Shown piece by piece: positions 10,806-22,432 of a DNA stretch of 64,000 bases; positions within the stretch are counted from its first letter, which is position 1; every line of letters starts with the position of its first letter. Under the pieces are notes generated by a model. That model was not told the origin of the DNA and ran no database searches. It was given only the letters and a program-made list of their open reading frames with translations. Position numbers and translations under genes: made by a program. The DNA comes from Ailanthus altissimus (Eukaryota > Streptophyta > Magnoliopsida > Sapindales > Simaroubaceae): positions 9,183,501 to 9,247,500 of the forward strand of contig OX327703.1 in the NCBI GenBank assembly GCA_946807835.1. The letters run 5' to 3'.

Positions 10806-12640
10806 TGTTGCAGTTGGTGCTTAAGCACCATTCCATTTTTGTTTGAATTTTGTTAATATTTATACATTTTCATAAATTATTATTATTTTATTATGATACT
10901 AATCTCATTTTTTTAAAACATTGCAGATCTAAAGGTATTTAGATTAAAAATAAGAGTTAGTAATTCTAAAGGTTTAAAACCTTGTAGGAATTAGGACAAA
11001 GAATCGAGAGTAGTTATTATAGTGACGTAGTTATAAATAATGCTAAGAATTGTTACTATTTTGTGTATTCTTAAAAATGGTTCTTGGTAGAAGGTTTATT
11101 GACATGGATCAATTGATAAACCATAAAGACCGGCCTATGTCTATATTTAAACTTTCTAAATGGTTAGTCTTAGTGAACTGTGAGCTTAGAGGAAGCTCGT
11201 ATAGGCATCCTAGTGTTAATTAAGGACTCGACATTGAACAAACTCACAAAGACATCCAATAGAAATTCCATATGGGCGCCAATAGATGTTTTTCTTGAGT
11301 TGAGTAGTATTAGTGGTCCTTAGACCTGAGTGGTATGGTGGCTTTATGACTGATCCTTCATACTTAAATTCTACGTATGCCAGAACCCTTTTATGGTGTG
11401 ACCTTTTATTCGTCAGCTTATATGGTTAGGCCGTATATCCTAATGCTTTGAGATTGTATTTCAGAAAGTCTTTTTACCAAAAGCATCGCCCCAAAAATAG
11501 TTGCCATAAGGTAAAATAATGTCCAAAAATAGTTTTCAGATGATGTTTGTTGAGATATAAATCTGGAGATAAGATCATAGTCGAGAAGATAGAGATTTGA
11601 CGGTATAGATCTATATCTCTGCTATTTTAGGATATAAGTAACAGAGTGATTATACAGATATGTATAATCTTAACTTGTTTCAACACACCATCTTGTAATA
11701 ATAGTGATATGTAAGTGGGCATAGTTCATAGACTTATAGAAATATTTTATACGACAAGTGGATGTGAACTTAGAGAGTCTTACAATATAAAGTGTACTCA
11801 TTGAGCACTAGAGTAGCAAATAGTCAATTAATGACAAGTCGAATTAGTGTAAATAATAATTATGACATAATTATGATTTTGATTAAAAGGTTTTAGGTCG
11901 AAGAGTTTAATCTGAGATATTTTTCGATAAACGGAATTCAATTTCACCATGTATAGGGAAAGACACATGTCAAAGCTAAGTAAAGCACTTAGTTTAATGC
12001 TTCATTTATTGACCTTTTATGTTGTTATTTTTTGCATTCTTAAAGCATGCAAGATGGGGGCTTAAGGAAATGGGCACACTTGTCCCACTAACTTAGCCAA
12101 AATGTTGACTCGGTAACATGCTTAATTGTTAAGTATTTCATAATGTAAAGACATCACAAACGTTATTTGGCTAATGGCTTAAAGATATAAGCACACGTGC
12201 CCCACTAACTTGGGTAACTCTTGCATGCTTAAGGCTTTGGCTTTCTCATTTAGAAAAGACTAATGAAATAAGAGACAAAGGCTTAAGTGTTAAGCATGAA
12301 GAAAAAAAAAAATTTTAAATTGCTACCAATTCTATTCTAAAGCCGAAAATTCCACCTTTATGTTGTGGCCTAGAATTGTTCATGTGATACACTTATTTGT
12401 GAGCTCTACACTTGAGGATTAAATACATTTAATCGGAACACTTGCTGAGTTATAGTTTCTATACATTAATTATGTATTTCATTGTACATTACATTTAATG
12501 CAATGCATGTTAGAGGAACATGTATGGACGTATTATGCATAGGTTGTACTATGTAGAAATATTTTAACATATTGAGCTTCTGTTGTGTATTTTTGGTTTC
12601 AATTTTTGCATTTTACTTCCCTTCCTGTATATATGATAAA
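10806..12640 (+). mobile_element. Copia-type LTR, family C, plus orientation
   Basis: It starts TGTTGCAGTTGGTGCTTAAGC, parallel to the TGTTAGGGTCGGTGC and TGTTGGGATTTGTGC starts of the other copia LTRs in the window. It carries the LTR core shared with them, in the same sense as the solo LTR at 54082 (around 11290-11560). The 3' end is placed by resemblance to the end of that solo LTR and is uncertain. Confidence 0.6.
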
Positions 12641-13590
12641 GTGCATTGAACCATACAATTTGAAGTCGTACATATTTATATAATCCCTCTATCACTTATA
12701 TTCGGAAGATCCGAGATATAGATCTATACCATCAAGTCTCTATCTGTTTACCATGAACTTATTTTTAGATTTATATTTTGACAAACAATATTCATAAACG
12801 CTTTTGCGATATCGTTTAACCTTAAAGAAACTCTTTCCGAGGTGTATACTTTTGGCCAAAAAACTTTCTGAAATATAATCTCAAAGCATCAGGATATACG
12901 ACTTAACCATATGAGTTGACGAATCCTATATCTATGCACATCGACTTTTATGAGCATCGAACTACACTCAATGACACTCAGAGTTCAAACTATAAAAAAT
13001 TTCTAACACACATGGAATTTAAGTATGATGAAGCACTTATAAGGCCACCGTGGCACTCAAGTCTAAAAACCACAAATACTAAAAAAAACTCCACAAATAC
13101 TACACGAGTCTATTCAGTGTCTAGTCCTTACCTAACAGCCATATGCTTATATGAGTTTACATTAAACTTATGATTAACTAAGACTAACCATCTAAATAAT
13201 CCAAATATAGTCATACATCGGTCTTTATGGTTTACCAATCGATTCGTATTAGCAAACCAATAACCAAGAACAATATTTTAGAATACATTGTATAGTGACA
13301 GTTCCTAATACTATTTACAACTACGTCACTATAATAAATATTCTCAAGTCTTTATCATAATTCATACAAAGTTTTATCCCTTTAGAAATAATAACTCTTA
13401 GTTTTAACCTAAACACCTTTACATCAATAATGTATAAAAAGAACAAGAAAAATATCATATTAAAATAAATAATGATTTATGAAAATATTTATTATTTAAT
13501 TATTAACAAAATATAAAAAAGAATGGTACTCGAGCACCAACTGCAACGTGTCATTACCCCTATAGGCATCACACAACCATCTTCAAAGCC
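12640..13590 (-). mobile_element. Copia-type LTR, family C, inverted partial copy
   Basis: The reverse complement of 13590-12650 matches 10740-11700, including about 60 bp upstream of the LTR start (gatgcctata/tggggttaatgaca). The two copies therefore form a long inverted repeat with arms of about 0.9 kb. The LTR start on the minus strand is near 13548. Confidence 0.65.
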
Positions 13591-13594
13591 ATAC

Positions 13595-14320
13595 AAAAGA
13601 TGAATCTACACCCCTAGGCAAATCGAAGTGGGCAACCTCCAGGAAGTCTCAGTCAGGTTGTTATCAACTGAAGTAGGGAAGGAATGATGATTAGGAGTTT
13701 CAGTCAAGGTGAGAATTCTTCTTAGGAGTGGAAGTAAAGGCGAGGGAAGCTTTTAGGCCCGTTGAAGGGGTTGCATATATAAAGGCTGTTAGCAAGTCAA
13801 TTCCTTTACCTAGGGGGAGGGCCATTTCGCCTAGTAGGAGTCTTTGCTCTCAATCTTCATATCTTTGATTATATAGTCATTAAGTGCCTCATTGAAGATG
13901 ATATCCACTGAGCTCCTCGGATCAAAGAATACCTTATTAACATCAGCCCCTGCCACTTGAATAGTGGCTACCAAGGCATTATTGTTTGATAGCTTACAAT
14001 TTTAGTATCATCCTTAGTGAACACAATCGATACAGCTTGAATTTTAGGCTTTCATTTTTTTCGTAGGTGAGCATGTTATATATTACCTAATGCCCTACCA
14101 TTGAATATTGAGAATAATTATTTCTTTACCTATTGGAGTCCCTTACCAAAGTTAGTTCGCCAATAATTATCGTTGTTGCCTTTACTGTAGAAGGCACCCT
14201 TACTTGCCAACGTTTATAGGCTCTTTAGGCTTAAGATTAGCTCTGAATTCATCTAATTATCCATCATCAATTTATCAACCTACTTTTCTTAGGCTAGTAT
14301 AGTCTTTCATTATATGCGCG
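13595..14320 (-). pseudogene. Ty3/gypsy (Tat-like) gag tail and protease relic
   Basis: On the minus strand, about 14060-13870 reads AISIVFTKDDTKIV, then NNALVATIQVAGADVNKV, then FFDPRSSVDIIFNEAL. This is the protease block of Tat-type gypsy elements, where the usual D-x-G-S-S is here D-P-R-S-S, so the glycine is lost. Upstream (14310-14070) is a Gag C-terminal region without a recognisable intact zinc knuckle. Downstream the frame breaks up towards 13600, where copia LTR homology starts. It is probably the 5' half of the element whose RT is at 8.4-10 kb. Confidence 0.65.
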
Positions 14321-14321
14321 T

Positions 14322-17020
14322 TGACAGAACCCACCCCGAGACCCTTTACTGTAGATTCCAGCAACCCCGACAGGCACATCGACGGAAATTTCTCAGAATT
14401 TAACTTTGTAAGTTGAGAAATTTTGTGAGGCGAATCCCTTTTTAGTTCTTGCTATTACTGAGAAAATCTTGGAATGTACTTGAAATTGATTTCTTAAATT
14501 TAGAAAAAACGAGTAGAGTTTCTCATGTTTTTCTGAAAATCTAATATAAAACCTGCAAAGAAATTGCACTTCTATTTCAAACTGCTTTTTAATATTACCA
14601 AATAGGACCACTTGATCATTTTCAAAACCAATTCTAACACAACTCAATAATTTCATTTTGATCACAAAACTAGCATACAATAAAAAAGTAAAACGATCAT
14701 CATAATATCGAAACCTCTTCTTGTTTGTCAAAATATATGTATAAATACACAAGCCGATAACTACTATACAGAAAGTAAAAAGAGTGTTACTTAGTACATT
14801 TATATTTACAAAATGATATTCAGATTTAGCCCACTAATCAGCAGTAGGAGAATCAGAAGCTTGTGTACCAAGACCTGCACCTGGAAATGGGGTTTAGAAA
14901 ATATAAAATACAAAATAGGTGAGCTAAAGAAGCTCAGTGAATGCATTTAAGATTTCATATAAAATAAATTTTGCATAAATATTAAATTCTAAAAGACATG
15001 TATAAATCATGCTTCTAAAACTTGTATAAAACTGTAAAATGGTTTCTAACATCATATGTCGATGAAATCTTGCCGAGTAAGCTTTATTTACATCTTCAGA
15101 AAATAATATCTAAAATCTATTAGACATAATAACTAGCATGTACATATAAATGTATAATATGCGATCGATAGATCGAAAATTATTAAAGCCCTCGCTCGAC
15201 CATTTTCTTTTTAAACTGTACCAATGGTAACCCTAAAACTCTATACTCACGCAGCGACTCAACTAGTACTGCACACATTGGTAGGTCACGGAGCGTCTTA
15301 ACTAGCAACACCCACTGTGACATCTCAAGACATCTCACTGGCTATGTAGCGAAATCCTACATCGCATACATATAACGAGACAAGACCTCGTACACATAGA
15401 GCGACTCACATGACTTGAGAACCCGACTTCCTAGAGTTAGTGACACACCCCCCAAAACCTACCCATGTGCAAGGAATATACAGGCTGGGTCTTACACCAT
15501 CACCACCACTATAATCTGAGGGTACCAATGGCATTTGAAACTAATGTAATAGTTTTAAAACTATTTCTTGATCTGAACATGTAAATGCATATCTATGGAT
15601 ATATGTCAAGATCGTAAATCATGTTTACGCATTAAAAGCTCATAAAACATACAATTTCAATATGCGAAAACATAATAAATGAAAGATAAAAAGAATGACA
15701 TATTTTCACTCACAACCGCTCCGAGCTTAATTTCGCTCTGGATTTTTGCTCCCGTTACCGGTCTCAATTTTTTTCACCTACACGTCATAAATGACATTTA
15801 GAACCAATTCAACTACTAGAATCTCATTTAACTACTAAATGTCCTAATCGGCATACAAAGCCCGGATGGATACTGCTTTCCGATTTTTATTTACAAAGCC
15901 ATTCAATCTTATCTATTTCATCATCCGACGCCATGAAAATTTCTTAACACTCTATAACTTTGGTTGGACATAATTGGCCTTCACCTTTTCAAAATGGACA
16001 ATTATGTCCCATTTTCTTCATTTTGATTTTCCATAATCCATATACATTCAATTTACATAAGCCACAATTTATACACAATAATTCAATCAAAACACAACTC
16101 AACCTTACCTTCCCTAAAGTGGCAGAATTTACATCCACTACTTAACACATTTATTTTCTCAATTTCTTGTTCCAATGGCATCAAAATCAAGCCAATTTCA
16201 TTCTAATGCCCTAATTATAACCAATTGAAGTCTCTACATCAAAGTCACCCAAAACCCTAATTCTTACCTTGCCAATTTCTTCAATTTGATGACTCCTTCA
16301 AGCTTCACACTAGAATTCAACTCCATCTAAACCAAGAATACACACAAGAACATCAATTGAAGCAATCTTGAAAGTTCACATATCATTCTTACAAAACAAT
16401 GCTTTTCTTACCTCATTTTCTTGAATTTTCACTAATGGAGGATACAATTGATCTTAGGAACTTGTACTTGACCTTATTTTAGCTTGATCAAGCATGAAAA
16501 AGCCTTGAAAATTCACTATAGCAGCCCCTCAATTGTCTAACTTGTTATGCTTTAATCTCATGAAATTTTTACACACTTCTACCTTATATATAGTGCTCCT
16601 TTAATTGTCCAATTCACTCCTCAACTTACTCTAAATCTTTAATTTTCCATTGGTTGGAAACTAAGTATGTAATTGGTTCATTTCTAACTATTTAGTTAAA
16701 ATAGTCAAAGGAACTAACTAGAATTACCAACTTGGCAATCCATGAAATATCCTCTAATTAGTCCATTCTCTAACATATGGATTGTGTTTCTCAACAAGAG
16801 CTTGTTCCATGCACAACCCTTAAATGAAAATTCATGTAGTAAATTAAAATTTCTTTTTCCAAGCCAATAGAGAAAATTTTCAAAAATATTCTAGGGTCGT
16901 CTGACGCTCTGACTGAGTGTGAAATTATCAAATTAGGTTTAATATCTCTCACACACACCATAAAAAATTATTTCTAATAACATTAAAATCGGGTAACCCT
17001 ACGGTGTCTTTATTGCCATA
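14322..17020 (-). mobile_element. Probable chromovirus-type LTR, minus orientation
   Basis: On the minus strand the right-hand end reads gggtctcggggtgggttctgtca at 14344-14322. This is similar in style to the gggtctggggcgtgaca end of the chromovirus LTR at 63779. Inside are features typical of long chromovirus LTRs: a GC-richer stretch (15240-15530) and, near 16270, pyrimidine-rich text on the plus strand. The five bases outside 14322 are CGCGT, but no matching duplication was found near 17000, so the upper end is uncertain. Only AT-rich short frames are open and none is a credible gene. Confidence 0.45.
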
Positions 17021-17075
17021 TACCAAATTTTAGGCGCCAATACTACTAAAAGGAAAAAGACGTCTTTTTATTGTG

Positions 17076-17173
17076 GGCCCCTACCCCTCATCTAGCATAG
17101 TGGGTAGCCACCCTGCTTGATAAGGGGTAGAGGCCCTACCCTGCTAATTGAGGGATGAGGGCCCACACGGATG
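17076..17173. repeat. GC-rich imperfect hairpin
   Basis: GTGGGCCC at the left pairs with GGGCCCAC at the right and the stems continue as CTCATC/GATGAG, with a six-base CTACCC insertion in the left arm. The interior has further CCCTGCT and GGGGTAG words that can pair. It stands out against AT-rich flanks and lies just left of the nested retrotransposon block. Confidence 0.7.
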
Positions 17174-17246
17174 GTCTTGATGGAACTTACACAAGATATT
17201 TTCATTTCACCAAGAAGTAAGAGTTTTGATTGCATCTAGTTTGTTA

Positions 17247-17251
17247 ATCAT
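17247..17251. repeat. Target-site duplication ATCAT (left), outer gypsy element
   Basis: ATCAT here and at 42605-42609 directly flank the two LTR ends of the 25.4 kb composite, showing that both LTRs belong to one insertion. Confidence 0.85.
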
Positions 17252-18591
17252 TGATTGTCAATTATAGCTAAGTGAAAGACACACTATTATATCAAGTAAT
17301 ATAAGAATGAAGTCCAAGTATCATTCTGACAGAGACTTATTTAATATACTTCTTTCAATCAAGTATTAAAATTAATCCAACTTAATTTTCATCTAGATAA
17401 ATCAAAAGATAAATTTTACCTAATTAATCTAATTTTACCAAACTAAGCCTAATCTTAATAAAAAAGGAAGCAAGGGTTAAGTTTACCAATAAAAAAAGAA
17501 TCTATAGTTTTGACTTATCCCCTAATATTTCATTGAACTTATCAATCTCTTAATTACTCCCTCAATAAAAAATTGTTGGCTAGACTCTAATCTTGTTATA
17601 AACCTCCGTCGATGGTCAAATAACTATATTACACTATAACAATTACCTATATATCTATGGTAATCCGAATAAAATGTAACTTATTAAGAACAAGTCTAAT
17701 CATACTATACATGCTATCTAGGTATGTGTTTATCCTACATGAAACTCATAGTTGTCACCTTATGATCATGTATTAAACTATATTATGCTAAGCACATAAA
17801 TTCCTCTTTCGAGTTTATTATGATTTCTCAATCAATCAATACATTGGCAAGATATAAAGAAAGCTTTAAACACAAGATAAAATGAATTAATTTAATCTAT
17901 TCAGTTCATAAACTAAGAGAGTTAGTAAAATCCAACTACATATAAGGTTCAAAAGTCTAACCCTAGATCAAAAGAGTTTGGTTCATAATGAATCCAAGAG
18001 TATCGAAGTAATTAATGGAAAACATTATGAACAAGGTCATAATAATAAGAAAAGATAAGAAATAATACAAAGAGACACCCTGAATTGCTTCTTTCTTTCT
18101 CTTGGCTTGATTGTATAAATATTGACCAAAATCTTCAATTCTTCATTTTGATATCTTGTTTTGTGTTGTGTTTTTGTTTACTTTAACTTGCCTATGATAT
18201 TCTCCTTGTTTGGTTGTGGAAAATGGTGTTTTTTTTATAGGCCTTCATAAACCCTATAGATGTGTGGTTTTGAATCCAAATCGTATTAGGAGTCTTAGGA
18301 TAAGGCTTTATTAGTCACACAAGCACTGCAATGCTAGGTGGTGGGCACTGTGGTGCTCAAACCAAGAAACGTTTGGGGTGTAATTGCAGGTTGGGCATCG
18401 CGACACTCACTTTTAGGCACCAGGGTGTTGGCACTTTTATTTTTTGACTGTTTTCTCTCTAGTATCTTCACGCAATGGGTTATAAACCTATATTTGATCC
18501 AAAATCTCAAATTAATAGCCAAAAATTCATAATTTGCTACAAAATCTAAGTCCGAGATGATAGAAATAATAGTCTATATATATCCTTATCA
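17252..18591 (-). mobile_element. 3' LTR of the outer gypsy element
   Basis: 1340 bp, with outer TG at 18591 (minus) and CA at 17252. It aligns with 41254-42604 through most of its length (for example tcaatcaagtattaaaattaatc in both). The polypurine tract aagtttggaggcatt lies immediately outside at 18592-18607 on the minus strand. Confidence 0.9.
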
Positions 18592-18607
18592 AATGCCTCC
18601 AAACTTA

Positions 18608-20215
18608 AGACTTTACTTGTCCTTGAGAAAAACAAAAACAAACATCACAATTTATTCCTGACTCAAAATAAAATGAAAAATTAAAACTAAAAACAATTCT
18701 AAAATTATAATCATTGTTTCAAAAGCTATTGAAATGGCACAAGTTTTTTTAGAAATCAATAAACACTATCAATAATTCATAACACCATTCATCAAGTTCT
18801 TTAATCTCCCTTAAAATTGATCACTTTATATGTATGTGTGTATGTGTACTAAGCAAGTAATTAGTCAAATGATACATAGATTTACTCAATAACTTAAAAT
18901 AGTATAAAAAGATGATGATATTTCAGTATATTTCAATTTATAATAACACTACCATAAGCTTACTACTATTCTCCACTAATATAAAAGGCATACATCTAAA
19001 GATCTATTTAGAACTTTAATTAGCTTGTAATGAAAATCTAGGGTCAAGGTGTGATATTAAGGATATAAACATAAAGCTCAAATCACATCATGAATACTTA
19101 AACTTTACCTAGAGTCTTCTTGATCTTCTTCTCCTTGATTTATCTCTTCCCCTAAAATTATTATAATTTCATCTTTCTTTTAATCACTATTTTTCAAAGA
19201 AATTCTTCTTTTTCTTAAGTTATGGGTATAAAGAATTTAAAGACTTATTTCTCTTTATTTATTTATTTTAAATAGATACCCTTAAACTTAGATTGAAAAA
19301 TACCATTTAGAATAAGTTGCTTTCCACTTCGGCACCATTTTCGCACAACCACAATCTTTTTCTTTTAAGAATATTTTGAAGTAAACTCAAAGTTTATGGT
19401 GTTACGGGTATATTTTGGATAAATAAACTTAAATTCTTGAGGCTTATAATGTGGTTAAACAAAAAAATAATGGGTATTTAGGCTCAAAAGGGGTAACTAT
19501 GGATATATATACATCTAAGGTAGGCTAGAAAATTCTTAATCGGTCTAAAGATGGCATAATGTTATTTCTCTATTCATGTATTTCTTAGGATTTCGCCTCA
19601 AGTAGTAATTAAGTAAGTTCTAGAATGTTGGTCCTTGAGACGGTGTTGTACTACTTAAGCAAGAGTATCTCTAAGCAATAATTCAACTAATACATGCTTA
19701 TCTCAATGTGCTTCAGAATAAGTGATCAAATAATAAGGTCGAAATCAATTTAAGACTATTGGTATGAGAATTATCTCAAGCATCTTTTATTTCTTAGGGA
19801 CTTGTAAAAATGAATTTATTTAATATTTTATTGATTATCATGGATTACTAATCATCATCTCAACCAAAAAGTAATTAGCAACAACAAATTCTATGCAGCA
19901 AAAGTAAACACAAGTTGAGTGTTTTCCTCTTCCAAAATTCAATTTGGCATTGTCCCAGAGGTAAAAAAATAATAGCTTGAGAGTAAGAAACTTCCCTCAT
20001 AATTGAAGTTTAAGCATTGAAGTGTTTTGTCATGATGACTGTAGTTTTTCTTATCTTCTAACGCTTGTAATTACTTCTGCTACTTCTTTTGAATCCTTGT
20101 CTTGCTATTTTATTCCTAAAAGATAAGAAAATAAAATAAATAAAAATTAAAATAAAATTTACTTGGATTGTCTCTTAAGAAGCGTTTGATTTAACGTCGT
20201 CGACTTGACGGGGTT
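18608..20215 (-). other. 3' non-coding region of the outer gypsy element
   Basis: Colinear with plus 6840-8292 read in reverse. It continues directly from the protease tail once the copia insertion and one TSD copy are removed (20215 joins 38504). No coding frame was supported. Confidence 0.75.
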
Positions 20216-20220
20216 TCCTC
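20216..20220. repeat. Target-site duplication TCCTC (left), middle copia element
   Basis: Identical to 38499-38503. The flanking sequences join into uninterrupted homology with the other gypsy copy, which confirms the insertion. Confidence 0.9.
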
Positions 20221-22419
20221 TGTTATCGGGGGATCAAATATATGTGAGTGTATACATGTGCAATTGTGTTTATTGCCTAAAATGCGTATCATATACACAT
20301 TTAACGCGGCGGAAGCGTACATTATACAATAAACATAATAAATAAAATATATTAATCACATTAATATATGTAAGGTAGAGAACTCACCTCAACATGTAAC
20401 GTTATACACATATTTCTTTAGAGTCCGTATGGAGACCAACTCATGGCAATTCTAGTCACCAACTCATGGTAGTTCTGGTCACCAACTTCATGGGTTTGGT
20501 GAGCTAGAACAGCAGTCCTATATCCAGCACGGGATTAACTCTTAATCCCCAAAATGGCCGGGCATGTGTTTTCATCATTTTCTCTAAAAGGATAAGGAAA
20601 TAAAGATTTGAAGCAATCCATCATTGCTTCAATTGGAACTATAAAAAAATGAAACAATTTCATTTTTCCCTTTTTCTTTTCGGTTCCTCTTCTTTCTTTT
20701 ATATTCTTTTTTCTTTCTCTATTTCCATTTCTTTCTTCTCGGCAACACAGAGGAAATTAATTCAATTTCCTTTCATTTCACTGCTGACACTAAACACACA
20801 CCTCACCTCAATTTCAATTTCACACCCTGTCACTTATATATATATATATCTAATATAATATATTATATAACAATAATAATAATAATAAACAACTACTAAT
20901 GGGTGCCAACTATTTGGCACCCAAATAAAATATTAATATATATAATAATAAATAATATAATATAATAATGAGAGATTAATGATTATTTAACAATTAAATA
21001 ATCATTATATAAAATGACTATTTTGCCCCTCATAAATAGTTACCAAGTCTACATCTTAGTGGATCCCACCAATTCCCACACTTTGGTAAACTTAACTGAG
21101 GGTCCACAATATGCCATGTGTCTTTATACAATTAGTAAATAGTAATTATTGACTAATTGTTATATTTAACACTTAAATACAGACACGGACGTATTTTTAT
21201 GATATTGCTGGATTAAACACGTTAATCAGGCATGCTGCTCCAGTGCACAATGAGTACACTCCATATTATAGAACTCCCTAGGTCCTACGTCCGATTCGTC
21301 AAATAAAACTATTCCATAAGTCCGTGAGCAATGCCCCACGCACACGTCACGGATATACAAATTAGCGCGTTGAACCATGTAAGTTGAGGTTACAATACAT
21401 ACGTATAGTTTTCTGTTATGATATCCTAGATATGGTGGGGATATAAAATATCACCGTCAAATTCTCAAGTGCTCATCCATGTCTTATCTCCAGACTTGTA
21501 TCTCACAGAACAATATGTGCAAACTCCTTTGCCATATTGTTTTACCCTGACGGGACTCTTTCCCGGGATTAATACTTGTGGCCACAAGATTTTTTCAAAA
21601 TATAGTCTCGAAGCATCTAGATATCAAACTCCCTATGCGAGCTGACAGATCCCATATATCTATGCACACCGAACTCCATAAGCATCAAACCATACCTAAC
21701 GACACCCAACGGTCACACTATGAAAGGTCTGTGACATGCATGGAACCAAAGTATAGTGGATCACTTACAAGCCTATCATGGCACTCAGGTCAAAAGACCG
21801 CGTATACTACTCAACTCAAGAGGACCCTCCGTTGATGGCTTACATAGGGTGTCTATCGGAGGCCCTCGTGAGTCTATCCCATATCCAGTCCTAATTGGAT
21901 ACCATATATCAATATGAGCTCCAAGCTCACGGTCGGCTAGGAACGACCATCTATATCCTATAGGTATGACATAGGCTGATAGATATATATAAAGATATCC
22001 ACTGATAGACTCGCATCGACAGAATTAGATCAGAGATAATTTTTTAGAACATACTTACACAACTAGCATTTTCTGACACCCGATTGCAACTCTTGTAACT
22101 ATGTAGTTACTGGTATATTCCTAAGTCTATGTCCCATTACAGATAAGGCTCTAACTCTTGGATCTGCTGAGTATTATAATCAGCTAACACTTAACTATAC
22201 TAATATTTAGCATTTATATCTCTCAGTGTGGCTAACTATGAGCCCTTATGTAAACTCCTTTAGATCTGATCTGAACTCCTTCAGATCGTACAATATCTGT
22301 AACATTACATTGCATAGTACTATATAAATGAATATTAGCGATTTAATAGAAATGTACACTTGTATAAATATACAAGTATATGTACATTCAGGGATGGTAC
22401 GTATGTACCGACCCTAACA
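20221..22419 (-). mobile_element. 3' LTR of the middle copia element
   Basis: 2199 bp, reading TGTTAGGGTCGGT...GATAACA on the minus strand. It contains the conserved LTR core (about 21570-21900) shared by all copia LTRs in this window, a pyrimidine-rich stretch at 20655-20720, and a short TA run near 20837. Confidence 0.9.
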
Positions 22420-22432
22420 ATCTCCCACTTGC
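22420..22432 (-). other. Polypurine tract of the middle copia element
   Basis: On the minus strand GCAAGTGGGAGAT immediately precedes TGTTAGGG of the 3' LTR, the usual plus-strand priming site of plant copia elements. Confidence 0.85.

Noticed and set aside
17020..17060. taggcgcc near 17030 as a second gypsy primer-binding site
   Set aside because: The following bases do not match the tRNA-Asp complement and it lies outside the LTR that ends at 17252.
18334..18532. Overlapping frames on both strands in the outer gypsy LTR
   Set aside because: They fall in the GC-richer patch of the LTR and are not conserved as frames in the partner LTR at 42310-42440.
20649..20858. Ser/Phe-rich frame resembling a signal peptide
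   Set aside because: It is a pyrimidine tract in the copia LTR. The partner LTR has indels that change the frame.
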